Below, one piece after another: positions 33,536-46,415 of a stretch of 64,000 nucleotides of DNA (position 1 is its first letter; each line of letters opens with the position of its first letter). The notes beneath the pieces were generated by a model. It ran no database searches and was not told the origin of the DNA. It saw nothing but the letters and a program-made list of their open reading frames with translations. Source of the DNA: Sinotaia quadrata (lineage: Eukaryota; Mollusca; Gastropoda; Architaenioglossa; Viviparidae); contig CM054178.1 in the NCBI GenBank assembly GCA_028829895.1, positions 64,448,335-64,512,334 on the forward strand. Direction: 5' to 3'. The position numbers were made by a program, and so were the translations under genes.

Positions 33536-34559
33536 GTATGCAATATTACACTGAGAGTCCACTTCTTACTTTATCTCTCTGTATCATATTGGTAAGTGCA
33601 AATTCTTTAATGAAAGAGTCTTTTCAAATCATCTATACATGTAATAAAAATTTTTTCTCAGTTTGTCAGTCTGTTGGTTTAGCTGGGGTTAACCAGAACC
33701 TACTGGACTGATTTGGGACTTTTACTGCTGTTATTCCTTAGTGCCCTAGAATCAAGATAGGTTTATAACTTCATGCTGTCCCATAAGTGAGCTCACCAGT
33801 AACCCTAAAACTATGAAAATAGTAAAGCATATACATTTGGGGCATGCTGCAGCACATTGAGCTATTAATAGCCTCATATTGCTCTGACCTCCTTGCACTC
33901 TGGGAGCTTACTCACTTTGTGGATTCACTGAGATTTACCTTCTCGTTCTGTGTATTGCATAGTTGGTCGGTTACAATGGATCCCTCACATTCAAATGATA
34001 TACCAGAAGGATATGTTACTGGCATAGATGGTCAGTTACAGTGGGTCCCTCACACTGCAGAACTCCAGTAATAGTTAAGCACTCACTTTCACCTGATGCC
34101 CAGAGATGTCTGTCTGTCAAAAGCACCAGACTGTAAAATTATTGCTTCTCTACCTTTTTTCTCTTAGTTTCTTTTCTTATTTGTGACACTATAAAGACAA
34201 TTTTATTTGGGGGGAGGGAGGAATTTATAATATTTAGCAGTTTATAAATATCATTGTCATAACTTCATTATTGGGTAACATTTCCAGTATGAGTTGTTAC
34301 TTTAGAATTATTATCAACACACTTTTAACTTATTTTACACTCTCTGTCACTGCCTGTTTCTCTCATATTTAATATCAGACCTGAGTGGAAGAGAATGGTT
34401 GGAAGCATTTCTTATATTAGTAATGTATTCTAATTATTCAGCAATGATTCATACAGTATCAACATATGTTAATTCCTACAGAAAAGAGATGTCTAAAAGA
34501 TTCACCAGTTTATACATACTGAATTTTTTTTCATGAGACAGTGCAAATCTCTCTCTCAG
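33536..34559. other. First part of the intron between exons 14 and 15
   Basis: A diverged two-copy phrase TTGGTCGGTTACAATGGATC / ATGGTCAGTTACAGTGGGTC at 33962-34045; no exon recognised. Confidence 0.55.
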
Positions 34560-34985
34560 TAAAATAGGTCACTGAGACAACATATATTACTGTCTTGTAA
34601 AATGATTCAGAGAGAAAACACAAATTTCTTTCTCAGTAAAATGGATCAGTGAGAAAACACAAATTTCTGTCTTGGTAAAATGGGTCATTTAGTCAATACA
34701 AATTTCTGTCTTGGTAAAATGCGTCATTTAGACAACACATATTTCTGTCTCAGTAAAATGGATTAGTGAGACAACACACTTTTCTGTCTCTGGTAAAATG
34801 GGTAAATGAGACAAAACAAATTTCTGTCTTGGCAAAATGGATGAGGCAACACAAAATTTCTGAAAATGGGTCATTGGGAGATAACACACATTCTGTCTTG
34901 TCTTGATAAAATGAGTTAGTGAGATAACACACATTTCTATCTTGGTAAAATGGATCCACAAGACAAACACAAATTTTACAACACA
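34560..34985. repeat. About 41-bp minisatellite
   Basis: Unit CACAAATTTCTGTCTTGGTAAAATGGGTCATTTAGACAA with variants, about ten copies, in the intron between exons 14 and 15. Confidence 0.92.
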
Positions 34986-35633
34986 AAATTATACAATAGA
35001 TCCTTCTGTGGTTTTCTCCAAAACATTACTAAGAATGTCACTATAAAATTTGAAATTCTCAAACAAATTTTTGGTCATGTGAGGAATAATTTCTTTGCTG
35101 AAAGCATTTTCTCTTTCCAGAAATGATTCTGACATGGGACCACCCTCATTTGCACTCTCTTTGTATTAGATGATCCAAGAGAACAACACATATTGAACTG
35201 TAGTCATAGATGGCTTCTCACACGGCATTCACCATTAATGCTATCAATCCTATGTAACTTTAGGTACATCTATTATAATTTTACACACAGCAAATGAGTA
35301 TTCAATTTACTAAATAATATGTTACAATAAGATTGTTAAAATTATTTTAATGCAAGAGAAAACTGGTGTGTTTGCTTTCAAATCACAAATGTGCAGCCTT
35401 CTTTAAGGTAAAGAAACTGTGAGACATTGTGCATCCATTTGGTCATGCTTTGTATTGCATAATTACTGTTGCAAACAAACTTTAACAATCCTGCTTATTA
35501 TGCTGATGATTTGAGATGCACCTGCTTTGATGAAGGATTGTGCATGTGTAGTCATTAAGACATTGAATTTCTACACATTTAGCTCATTGAATTAACCAAA
35601 ATAGATTTTAAGACTTTTCTGATTTTATGAAAG

Positions 35634-35792
35634 GTATCTGACTATCACCCAAGTCTGGTGTGGATGGAAATAACATCTTTCATCAAAGGGTCATTTGAAG
35701 CTCTTCATCAAAACAATGGCTTCCTGGACAAGAAAGGTTATGTAAATGTGGGATGCAAGCAAGCTTCCAACTTCACTGGAGACCGAGAAAAG
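35634..35792 (+). CDS. TRANK1: TRANK1-like, exon 15
   Basis: Acceptor TTATGAAAG at 35633, donor AAG|GTGAGA at 35793; 53 codons, phase 0 at both ends. It encodes YHPSLVWMEITSFIKGSFEA and ASNFTGDREK. These match the family blocks (NPxLVWxEIxSFxKGSxEAL and NFxxDR). A long minisatellite starts about 30 bases after the donor. Confidence 0.92.
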
Positions 35793-35829
35793 GTGAGATG
35801 TCTCCCAAATCAGAATATTAAATTACTTT

Positions 35830-36620
35830 GCACTATAGTTAAGTATGCTTCACACAGCAACTATAGCCAACCTTTGCACAGCAGTTAACCATGCTTTGCA
35901 CAATAGTCAACTATGCTTCTTGCAACAGTTACCCATGCTTTTCATTACAGTTAGCCAGGCTTTTTATAACATTAACCATGATTTTCACAATATTAACCTT
36001 GTTTTTCACATCAGTTAACTGTGCTTTTCACAACATTAACCAAGCTTTTCATGTTAACTATGCTGTTTACAACATTAACCATACTTATCACATTAGTTAG
36101 GTATATGTTGTGCATTAGTTAGCCGTTCCTTTGCACAAAAACAATATTATGTGCAACAGCACTGCTGTGAACAACTGTTAGTCAGTTAACCATACTTTGC
36201 ACAGCAGTGAGCCATAATGTGTACAACAGTTAGCCATCCTATGAACAAGTTAGTCATATTGTGTACAACAGTTAGCCATGCTATGAACAAAAGCTGTGCT
36301 GAGTACAGCAGTTAGCAATGTTTTGCACAACAGCTACAACAGTTAGCTATGCTTGCACAACAGTTAGTACTGTGTACTACAGTTAGCAGTACTATTAACA
36401 ACAGTTGGTCATATTGTGAACAACAATTAGCCATGCTGTGTACACAAATTAGCCATGCTTTGCACATTAGTTAGTCATGCTATGAGCAACACTGGATCAT
36501 GCTATGAACAACAATTAGCCATGCTGTCTACAACAGTTAACTATACTTTACACAACAGTTAGCCATGTTGTGTACAACAGTTAGCCATGCTATGTACAAC
36601 AGTTAGCCATGCTAGTATAT
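35830..36620. repeat. About 23-bp minisatellite, more than 25 copies
   Basis: Unit ACAACAGTTAGCCATGCTNT with variants (GTTAACCATGCTTTTCAC). It fills most of the intron between exons 15 and 16. Confidence 0.92.
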
Positions 36621-36695
36621 TTTCTTTAACATTTCATGTTTTGAAGTTAGCAGCTATGTTAAGATTTTTTCAGTACAAAGTTGTTGTTTTTACAG

Positions 36696-36827
36696 ATCTA
36701 TGAACTGTTCCTAAATTATCAGCATTACAAAACACAGCATGGTTTCTATGATGAGGGAGATCTGGTGTTTAACATTTACAAGAGACTAGCCAAAGTTAGA
36801 ACATCACTACAATGGCTTTTTCACCAG
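36696..36827 (+). CDS. TRANK1: TRANK1-like, exon 16
   Basis: Acceptor TTGTTTTTACAG at 36695, donor CAG|GTATGA at 36828; 44 codons, phase 0 at both ends. It encodes IYELFLNYQHYKTQHGFYDE and DLVFNIYKRLAKVR. This matches the family region (IYxLFxxYQxxK, YFDExDxxxNLxRRL) immediately before the Walker B strand. Confidence 0.92.
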
Positions 36828-37022
36828 GTATGATTATTAAGCTAGTAATTTATTTTTATGCCAGCATAATTTTAATGTAAATTTTAATGTAAATGCACTT
36901 TGCATAATTATAACAAGAATTATTTACATGCCATTGTTAGTTTTCCATAGGAAAAAATAAACAGAATAATAATAATAAACATATACAAACATGAATTTTA
37001 ATAGAAAACATTCACCATGCAG

Positions 37023-37229
37023 ATCTATGTGGACGAAACTCAGGATTTCACTCAGGCTGAAATGGCATTGTTGATACAGCTGTCCCAGAACCCCAACAAT
37101 ATGTTCTTTACAGGTGACTCAGCTCAGGCAATCATGCGTGGTGTGTCATTTCGGTTCTGTGACCTGAAAACATTGTTTTATCATGCAAGGAAATCCCAGA
37201 AAGAAGCTGCTAAGACTGCTACGCCAAAG
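37023..37229 (+). CDS. TRANK1: TRANK1-like, exon 17 (helicase motifs II and III)
   Basis: Acceptor CACCATGCAG at 37022, donor AAG|GTGGGA at 37230; 69 codons, phase 0. It holds IYVDETQDFTQAEMALLIQL, where DETQD is the UvrD-type Walker B/Q motif that co-ordinates Mg-ATP. MFFTGDSAQAIMRGVSFRF follows; GDSAQ is motif III (GDxxQ). This is the most diagnostic exon of the gene. All catalytic residues expected in these motifs are present. Confidence 0.95.
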
Positions 37230-38385
37230 GTGGGAAATTCCTGATGCTGCATAGTTATTATGTATATATAATTATATTGTATCTAGTGTAACTGTACAGG
37301 TATGCACAATATGATGATAGGAAACTGTCTTATTTTCACTGTCAGGTCAGTCAGCATACATGTATGTAAGTCATAAGAGTAAGCTTTCTTGTTTTGTGTT
37401 TGTTGTACCTTTATTTTTTTATTTCTTTATTAAAAAGCACTTTGAGGTCATTTCTTTTGTAAACTGTGTATGCATTTCACAGATATATATTGAAAATGTG
37501 CTTGTTCCATTTTATTTATTTTATCATTTTATGTTCAGTTAATAACAGTTTGTATTTCTGCTTTCAAAATTACAACTATCCATGAATAGAAACCATATTT
37601 TGTATTATGAAACTATTTTAAATTTGCAACACTTTGTAATAATCAAAATAAAATACAAAAGCAGTTAAATAGTTTGCTGAATTTTTAATTTTTTCCTGTT
37701 TCTATATGAAATGTTCATCTTATATATTCATTATTGTTAGGCCATAAATTTCACTATATCTTTACCTTATAATATCCCATAATAAGATAACAATTAATTT
37801 AAATATAAGTTATTGGATATTTAGTAAAAAAAAAAAAAAAAAAAGTAAAGTGAAGGACTGTTAAACTGTTTAAATTTATTGAAAAAACATGTGTGTCAAT
37901 TCATTTATTACTTTCTTGTGTCTCATCAAAAATTGTCGTTAAATAACACCTATGTTCATGCTCATTGTACACTTCCAGGTCCTGGTTTGATTGGTTTGTG
38001 AGAGTCATAAGCATACTAAAATAAAAACAAAAATAAGTAACAGTAATATTTTAATAATATTGGACATTAAAAAATGTACTAAGTATTGAATTGTGAAAGT
38101 CATTCAGATGGGTTTTTAAAAGAAAGTTTTCAAAGAATGATGTTCAGACTCTTGCCACTGTTTTAAGAAAATTATTGTTTTTGTTCCAATATTGCCTTCT
38201 TTCCTGTATTTATTTCATCTGTCTGCAGACATACCATAGTGGTTATTATTATAGATTGCTTACTTAGGTTAACTGTACATAAAGTCTGCCTGTGTTTCTA
38301 CCAAACAATAATATTTTCATTAAATGGATGCATACTGATATCTTTATCATTTGGTGTCTTTAAAAGCAATTTTTTTTTTATACAG
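37230..38385. other. Intron between exons 17 and 18
   Basis: AT-rich, with a 19-base A run near 37827. No element or exon recognised. Confidence 0.65.
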
Positions 38386-38640
38386 ATTAACGAATCTCTT
38401 CACAACTTGATCCATAACTACCGGTCTCATTCTGGTATTCTGGCATTGGCCTCTGGTATCCTTGATCTCCTGATGAATTTTTTCCCTGAGTCATTTGACC
38501 ATCTTCCAAGAGATCAGGGCTTTTTTGATGGTCCAAAACCAATTTTGGTTCAGTCTAATATGTTAAATCCCCATGATCTGGGTTTGCTGATGCACAGAAA
38601 TAGACGAAAGAACTCAAGGATCAAGTTTGGTGCCCGACAG
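38386..38640 (+). CDS. TRANK1: TRANK1-like, exon 18 (helicase motif IV)
   Basis: Acceptor after a run of T (TTTTTTATACAG), donor CGACAG|GTTTGT at 38641; 85 codons, phase 0. It encodes LHNLIHNYRSHSGILALASG (NYRSH is SF1 motif IV), then a helical stretch ending FFPESFDHLP and GPKPILVQS. The NYRSHxGILxLAS block is a strong family signature. A degenerate repeat follows the donor. Confidence 0.94.
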
Positions 38641-38649
38641 GTTTGTTTA

Positions 38650-39260
38650 TTTGTATTACTGCTTGTTTGGTGTGTTCATATTAAGTATTATGCATTTAAT
38701 TCATGCCAGAACTATTGTTAAACTGTGTACTGTGTTGGTTTTAGTTTATAAGTCAGGTTTGTCAGTTTTTTCTAAATTTTGTCAAGCATATATGTATGGA
38801 TTTATATGTATGTGTGTATTGTATGTATGTGTGTGTGATTAGTGTTTGTCCTGTATGTTTATTTCTAGTTAGATGTCTCATGTACTCAGAGTAGTTTGTA
38901 TTTAGTCTGATGTGTGTTTCTTGTGAAAAGAGTAATGTTTGTGTTTGATGCATTTTACTGTGCACAGGTTTGTTGATATTTACTATGATTTATTCATTAT
39001 GCATCAGGTCTACTTTTGATGTGTTTATTATGCACCAAGTTTGTTCATATAAACTTTATTTGATGTGTGTTAGTTGTTCACCAAGCTTATATTTATTTCG
39101 ATGTTGTGAATGTTTATTGTGCCCTGGGTTTCTTCATGTTTACTGTGATGTGCTTTATCATTCACTAAATTCATATACACTTCAGTGTATGTTTACAGTT
39201 CGCCAAGTTTGCTCACATTTACTGTGATGTTTGTATATTTATTCTCCAAGTTTGTTTACT
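38650..39260. repeat. Degenerate repeat starting at the exon 18 donor
   Basis: Recurring CAGGTTTGTTTATTT, CACCAAGTTTGTTCATATT and TTTACTGTGATGTG blocks. The first resembles the donor itself (CGACAG|GTTTGTTTATTT). Strongly diverged. Confidence 0.6.
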
Positions 39261-39539
39261 TTCTTGTTTGTTTATTTTTCTCCATATTAATGTTTACTTT
39301 AATATATATTTATTGGATACTACAAAGACTATGTTTTGATTGCTGCTGCTGCTAAGTGCACTTTTTAGTTTCCAAACTTTTAGTGTTTACTTTTATTACA
39401 GATTCTTATATCTATCTATTAATACAACAAATCTGTCAATCTATCAGCTTTTTGATCTCTTGATAGAGTTATTATGCCATTCAGTTTATGATTTGTGAGT
39501 TTGGTAGAGTTCAGTTTATAAAATAATAATAATGTTTGC

Positions 39540-40290
39540 AAACCACTAAACAATAATAAAGCAGCAAACTTCACAAAACAACGGTCAAGACACAAACTTT
39601 ACAAAACAGTCAAGTCTTAAACTTCACAAAGCAACAACCAAGCCACAAACTTCACAAAACAATATTAAAGCCAAAGACTTAACATTCAATCCACAAATTT
39701 CATGAAACAGCAGTATTGCCATAAACTTCACAAAACAGCAGTATTGTCTTCAACCCACATACAAAATACCACACAATTCACAAAACAATAGTAATGTCAT
39801 TAAAAAGCAATAATAATTAAAGAAAAACACATTTATAAAGCATCAGTAATGAAAAGGGCTTTTGCAAATTAACCCTAATGCCTGCAAACTTCACAATACA
39901 ACTAAAGTCACAATTTCACTAAACAACAGTAATATTTAAACTTTACAAAACAATATGAATGTCCTCAGTTCCCAATAAACCACCAGTGCTCACAATACAA
40001 CTACAATGCCACAATTTCACAAAATAACAACATGCTTATAGTGCAACAGCAATGCCCACCAACTTAACAAAACAACGGCAATGCCCACCAACTTAACAAA
40101 ACAACAGCAATGCCCACTAACTTAACAAAACAACGGCAATGCCCACCAACTTAACAAAACAACAGCAATGCCCACAGACTTACAAAACAACAGCAATGCC
40201 TACTAACTTAACAAAACAACGGCAATGCCCACAGGCTTACAAAACGACAGCAATGCCTACTAACTTAACAAAATAATTGTTTATAAACTT
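39540..40290. repeat. About 30-bp minisatellite
   Basis: Unit AACTTAACAAAACAACAGCA plus ATGCCCACC. Regular near 40040-40270, degenerate from 39540. In the intron between exons 18 and 19. Confidence 0.92.
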
Positions 40291-40599
40291 CAGAAAATAA
40301 CATAAGGCTCTTAAAAATGATAAATGTAATCAATAATTTATGAAACTCTCAATGTAAATGCACACAGATGAACACACTTTGTTTGAATATAAACAGTACA
40401 GTATTTAAACCTGTACAATTTGAAGATTGTTTACAGAGATGATTAGTTATTGAAGCTACATGGCCCTTAAAATTAACAACACTCATAGAAGAAACAATGT
40501 TTGTTACTGGTACTTTCAAAGATTATTTTGGTCAGTTCCTTTACCATGTTTCATGCCCTATATGTAGATTTTTATTTCATACTTTTGATGCCATTTTAG

Positions 40600-40740
40600 G
40601 TGATTTTGGTGGTGAACAAAGAGTCCAGGGCCAGCCTTCCTGTGGAACTCAGAGAGGAGGCATTGGTGTTGACCATCTATGAATCTAAAGGGCTGGAGTT
40701 TGATGATGTCCTTTTGTACAATTTTTTCAAGGATTCTCAA
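40600..40740 (+). CDS. TRANK1: TRANK1-like, exon 19 (helicase motif V)
   Basis: Acceptor CCATTTTAG at 40599, donor CAA|GTAAAG at 40741; 47 codons, phase 0. It encodes VILVVNKESRASLP, then VLTIYESKGLEFDDVLLYNF, then FKDSQ. ESKGLEFDDV is SF1 motif V, which contacts nucleic acid and nucleotide. Where bacterial UvrD has TIHxAKGLEF, this protein and TRANK1 have TIYESKGLEF. Confidence 0.95.
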
Positions 40741-42162
40741 GTAAAGAATTTCATATTTATGAAACATACATATTGTGAAGAATTAATGTTAAGGATGCTG
40801 ACAAGCACCAAAATGAGAGTAAAATATAAAATGTCTAAAACATGTTATGAAATTTGTTTTTTTAAATGTTTTATATCAGTAAAGGTTTATATCTAATAAG
40901 TATATTTGCATGTTTTCAGTGTTGATGTGATTTAATTATTATTTTCTGCATTTGTTTCTTTTTTTTCTTATGGTATCTTTTGTTGGTTTCTTGTCTAAAG
41001 TTCAGGTTTCTATGCGCTGAGGAAAGTGAAATGTATGATAGCCATTACAGTGAAACCTTACTGTATATTTTGCCCTGCTAAAACACAAATTTGGATATGT
41101 AATGCAATCATCAGTTGGTCCCCTTTTACTTGCAGATTGTGCTAGAAATAAAAATCACATCTGTTAATTTCATGCAATAGTAACATCATTGTGTTGTGAA
41201 TACTGGGAGTGGGGGAATACTACTTAGAAAGACATCCCCCCACCTTATTGTTTTATAAAGATTTCAGAGTTATTTGCATACTTTGTTTTCTTAGCACAAA
41301 AGCATGTTTTCTTAATAAAATTGTTATCCTTTCAGCAAATAAAGTTGTTTTGTTTAAAAATGTATTTCTCAACCCAAAAGCTTATCAGAAATGCACATTT
41401 GGTTCATATTTGATACCATTGTATTAGGTGTACATATGAATATGGTATTTGGAAGAAAGAGCACTATCTCCCCTTTATTATTAACAGTTAAAATGCTATA
41501 ATTGTTATTCTTTGGGCCTGTTATTTGAGTTTTTTCTTCTCTAATATGAAAACCCTTGATTATATAATATACATTATGGACTAGTTTATAAAATCTGGCT
41601 TGCTTTCCATATTTTTTTTTGGCACCTGAAACAGTTTTGAACTCAGCCCTGCCCAGCTAAGGGAGACAAGACCATGAAAGTGACACTTAATAAAAAATAA
41701 TCTTTTCCTTTGATGATATTAAGCAAAGTGGCACAAACTCTTTGTAATCAGTTGATATTGTTTTTCTTTTATGCTGATTTTATTTTATGAATAAAAGGAG
41801 TAAAATTACTCCACAATTGCTTGAAATAATAACATACATATATACCAACTGTTGTTTTATTTACAAGACTTCAGTTGGCCAGTTTGAAGTAGCAAATTTT
41901 CATAACCCCGCTTTAATGTAACTCGCATTGATTTTGATAAAAATGTTTTGACTCCAGTTATCACATAATAGATGAGTGCCACTGTATTAAATATGATATT
42001 CATAAAATGGTCTGAGACAATTAATTCACTTTGTTTACTAAAGTAAACGGAGATAAACTGGTCAAATTTTTATTGCACCTGACAAATTAAAGCATCAGCA
42101 CATAAACAAGTATATCTCATTATAGAACTTACTTTTTTCTGACTAAAATAATTATTTTATAG
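40741..42162. other. Intron between exons 19 and 20
   Basis: AT-rich, no element or exon recognised. Confidence 0.65.
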
Positions 42163-42226
42163 GCTTTGCATGAGTGGCGTGTTGTGACCAAACATCTGGA
42201 AAGGTTGAAATTACCTGAATACCAAG
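42163..42226 (+). CDS. TRANK1: TRANK1-like, exon 20 (short)
   Basis: Acceptor ATTATTTTATAG at 42162, donor CAAG|GTATGTG at 42227; 64 nt, phase 0 in, phase 1 out. It encodes ALHEWRVVTKHLERLKLPEY. The phase matches both neighbours and the residues fit the linker between motifs V and VI (xEWRVxxxxL). A long tandem repeat begins about 60 bases after it. Confidence 0.88.
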
Positions 42227-42289
42227 GTATGTGAGTGTGCTTATAAATTAAAAGAAAAAATAAACTGGAGAGAAAAATAACAACTAAGC

Positions 42290-42870
42290 AATAGCAATTA
42301 CAACTTTTAAAAAGATAGTAAAATTCATAATAAACAGTTTTAAATCTTTTTTAAAAAAATAAAATAAAATAGTAAAATTCATAATAAACACCGTTTTAAA
42401 TATTTTTCTTTAAAATAGTAAAATTCATAATAAATGCTGTTTTAAATATTTTTTTATAAAATAGTAAAATTCATAATAAACACTGTTTTAAATCTGTTTT
42501 TAAAATAGTAAAATTCACAATAAATGCTGTTTTAAATCTTTTTTTTATAAAATAGTAAAATTTATAATAAACACTGTTTTAATCTTTTTTTTATAAAATA
42601 GTAAAATTCATAATAAATGCTGTTTTAAATCTTTTTTATAAAATAGTAAAATTCATAATAAACACTGTTTTAATCTTTTTTTTTATAAAATAGTAAAATT
42701 CATAATAAACACTGTTTTACATCTTTTTGTTTTAAATAAAATAGTAAAATTAATAATAAACACAGTTTTAAATATTTTTTTATAAAATAACAAAATTCAT
42801 AATAAACACTGCTTTAAATCATTTTTTAAAAATAAAATAGTAAAATTCATAATAAACAGTTTTAATCTTT
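42290..42870. repeat. About 50-bp AT-rich minisatellite
   Basis: Unit AAAATAGTAAAATTCATAAT plus AAACACTGTTTTAAATC and a T-run, about 11 copies; fills most of the intron between exons 20 and 21. Confidence 0.94.
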
Positions 42871-43144
42871 AAAACATAGGCATTGTAACTCCTAACTATA
42901 TTTATTGATCTGCAGCTAAGTAAATAATGTTAATAGTCTTTAAAAAAAATAAAATATAAAATAATGTTTATATAAAATTTAAAAAATGAAGATGGAAGAT
43001 TAATACATAAACTATGTTTGTACCAAAAATAATAAAATGGTAATAATTTGTTTTAAAATATTTTGTATCAGATTTTGAGGAGACAAAATTATCTTTCACA
43101 TCTTTATTAGTCTTATGTTTTTAATTGATGTTTGTGATGCTCAG

Positions 43145-43357
43145 GTGTTATGCCTCAGACACGCCCATTAGAATTCAACCACACCTCACACAAGATTCTG
43201 AACTCAGAGCTGAAACACTTGTACACTGCCATCACACGTGCTCGGGTCAACCTGTGGATTTATGATGAAGATGTGGAAAAGAGGGCCCCAATGTTTTATT
43301 ACCTGGAGGCACGCGATCTCATAATGTTAAAAGCCAATCTTCAAACCACAGAGAGAG
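43145..43357 (+). CDS. TRANK1: TRANK1-like, exon 21 (helicase motif VI)
   Basis: Acceptor TGTGATGCTCAG at 43144, two-base lead; donor AGAG|GTACTA at 43358, phase 1. It encodes ILNSELKHLYTAITRARVNL followed by WIYDEDVEKRAPMFYYLEAR. YTAITRARxxLW is SF1 motif VI with its arginine finger region. WIxDExxEKRAPxFxY is a family signature. This ends the helicase core. Confidence 0.95.
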
Positions 43358-44756
43358 GTACTACCAGCTTAAATCAGCACAAAAGACTGAAATTTATCAA
43401 ATACCTTTGACTAAATTTGGATTTATGGATTATATTAAATATTTTCTTCATATAAAAATGAATGAAACTTTAATTTCCAGCTAAGGCATAGTTTGGCCTA
43501 TATATATACTTGCCATTTGTATCATCAGTTAATAATGTAAGAAGAAAAAGAATGATAATAATAATGCTGCTATTGTATTAATAAAAACAACAACAAAATT
43601 ATAATAATAATATTAATAATAAGGAAGTACTGTCTTAAGGTTTTGTAAGAAATAAAAATGTAAAGATTGCAGACATTATTATTAAATATTGTATATGTTC
43701 AAAGAGTGACTATACATTAAATAAAAACAGAATACATTAATACATTTTGTGGCAGTTTTTACATATACACATTGTCCATAAACAGTGATGTACGTATTTT
43801 AAATACAACAGTTTAAAAAGGGCTAAGTGGGCCATCTCAGATTATCTTTATAATTTTAGTAAATACTGCCATCTTGAAGTCTGAAATCAAGCATGCTTCA
43901 TATCCACTGTTGGGAGAGAGAAAATTCCATTTAAAGCTAAAACTTGTTTGAAAATATATACCTTAGCAGATAGATGGATGGATATTAAAAGCAGAGAAAG
44001 ATTTTAAGTTCTATGATGTTCTGTTATGAACCATTATGTTGTACATGATGACAAGAATGTTGAATTGGACACAGTTCTCCAAGAAAAGTATTTGTGTAGA
44101 AACGAGTTAACTGATGTTTTGTGGTTTCAATTGCACACTGCATTTTACCACACATTTAGGTGGTGCACATTTGCCCCATGTAGAAGGGCATTGAATAAGA
44201 ACAGATTGCATTATTGAATTTTTTTTCTGCATAGTTCATCTGTAAAGTATTTTAGTTGAGGTAGTCAAAAGAACATGAAGGTTGTTCAGTTAAATTTTGT
44301 ATCCAAGGCAACCATAGCAGTTTATGGTTGATTAGAACTCCCAGTGTTTGGTGTTATCAATTTGCTTTATAATTTAATTGATATAGTTGATATAGTATAT
44401 CTTAGGAAGTTCCAAAAAACATTGATGCTGTCTGTGATAACTATAAAGTCATGTCTGTTTTATCATATCATACTTTTAGTTCTTTCAAGCTTTTATTTAA
44501 GTGACTAGCAGTACCTGGGTAAAGAAAGCAATTGATTATGGCAATGAATTCATATTAACTCCCCATCTTTGAATAATAAAAATGATAGTTGTTTGGGTGG
44601 AAGGGGACTTGCTTGTGAAAATATTTCAGTTTTGTATTGGTATTGCGAATGACAAAGGTTTACAGTAATGTTGCCTATTTTTCTACACCAGTCATTATTT
44701 TTCATTTAAAAGCTTGTTTCTATTAGCTTATCTTAATTTTCCAAAAATCTTTCCAG
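43358..44756. other. Intron between exons 21 and 22
   Basis: AT-rich with ATAATA runs at 43550-43620; no element or exon recognised. Confidence 0.65.
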
Positions 44757-45139
44757 AAGGCATAGGGGAGACTATTCCAGAAGAAAGTCCAGCTACTGAA
44801 GATTTAGACAGAATGGAATGGGACTTAAGAGGTGATGAGCTGATGCAGCAAAAGCTGTACCATGCTGCAGCAAAGTGTTACAGCAATGCTAACTTGAAGC
44901 ATAAGGAGAATGTGGCTAATGCATACCAGAGTGTTTTGGATGCCTCCCATGCTGCAAGTAAATCAGACAAAACAGTTTACCTCAAAGTGGCTATTAGTTT
45001 TCTGCAGTGTTACTCAGAAATTACATATGGCACACCCATTCTCAAACCTCGCATTGTTTTAGCAAAGAATGCTGGATTTTGTCTATGTAAGGCCCATGAG
45101 TATGATTTGGCTGCCCGTATGTTCAAAAGGATTGGTCTG
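44757..45139 (+). CDS. TRANK1: TRANK1-like, exon 22 (TPR-like region)
   Basis: Acceptor AAAATCTTTCCAG at 44756, two-base lead matching exon 21; donor CTG|GTAAGA at 45140, phase 0; 128 codons. It encodes WDLRGDELMQQKLYHAAAKC and NAGFCLCKAHEYDLAARMFK, helical pairs with TPR-like Ala and Tyr spacing. This begins the C-terminal TPR-type part of the protein. Confidence 0.92.
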
Positions 45140-45639
45140 GTAAGAGAATGATATTTTTGAAATTTTAATACCTAGCTCCCCTCCCTACACCCCATCATTT
45201 TGTTCACCTCACTCACACTCTTAACTTGTGTCAATAGTGCCAATCTCATCATTTAATTTTCTCATTCATTTGTTAGTATTGGTTATGTATAAGCTATAAA
45301 TCTCATTACTCCATTTCTGTTCTCTGATAAGAACTGTCCTGTAATTTATATTGACACTTATCTGTGAATTGTGTGCATAGATATAAGACTGAAATTATTC
45401 TAATGTGGTTTCGTGGACATATTGATGACAAGCATTCTTTTTCATTGTATTTGTTATATGTATAATTGATTGTTGATTTAATAAATTTATTGATCTTCTT
45501 ACACGTATTGATACCATAGTTTGGAGAAGAAAGTGGATGGATGGGAGCTCACTAAATATAGATTAAAATATAGATTTATCTTCTCCTTTTGTAAGTTTTT
45601 CACCTACGGAAATATGTGATGGTAAATATTTGTCCTTAA

Positions 45640-45830
45640 TGTTGTGGAAGAGAGAAAATGTTTACAGCACTTGCATATCCACCAAGTGAGAGAGACAAGT
45701 GGTGTCTTCCGGAGAATTATTAACAATATAAATTAAGATTCTCATCACTTGTAATTAGTTATGAATGATTAATTATTAATAATAATAATAACCAATAACT
45801 AGTGTGGCTTAGACAACACAGAGCCCATAC
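45640..45830 (-). repeat. Dispersed repeat family, copy D (inverted, 5' block)
   Basis: The reverse complement reads AAGACACCACTTGTCTC, GGATATGCAAGTGCTGTAAAC and GTGATGAGAATCTTAATTTA, matching 50180-50330 nearly base for base. It is antisense in the intron between exons 22 and 23, so the family inserts in both orientations. Confidence 0.75.
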
Positions 45831-46199
45831 ATCAGCACCTCACCAGTTTAACATTCAGTTTTAGGTATTTGTGTGGTAGTCATTCACATTAGTGCTTTCC
45901 ATATACTGATTTGAGGACAGTAGATGACAACCTTTTAAAGTCACAGTATACCACTAAATCATAATTGGAATTGTTCTGTTTCATATAACAGTATTACAAA
46001 CTGTGCCATGACATAGCACAGTTGGTGCATTGTTGCAAAGTGTTGCACATTTGTTGCTAGGTTTTGCATAGAGCTGACAGTGTATGTTTGGCTGGATCTC
46101 TTAAATCCCTGTTAGAAAAGAATAATTTGATAAATTTTTGACAGTGGGGAAGGGGAGACATTGCAAAAAACTAAGTTCCATTGCTTTTCTCATTTTTTT

Positions 46200-46255
46200 T
46201 TATAGTTTACTATACTGTAGAATTTTATAGTTTGCTATACTGTAGAATTTTTCTC
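46200..46255. repeat. Two-copy 26-bp tandem repeat
   Basis: TATAGTTTACTATACTGTAG plus AATTT repeated once with one change. Confidence 0.85.
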
Positions 46256-46415
46256 TCAACGCAAAATTTTATTTCTTGGCTTTGTAATTTAGATGAGATT
46301 TTATTATATATATATATATGTGTTAACTTAAAAGTATAAATGTTTACTGTTTTGTCTGTCTGTTGTATTTTATGGAATTTATTGACAAGAACTGTAGATG
46401 TTTTTCTTTTTTCAG

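Noticed and set aside
33844..34071. 75-codon plus frame with GYVTGIDGQLQWVPHT
   Set aside because: Lies in the intron between two phase-matched exons and contains a two-copy repeated phrase; no domain recognised.
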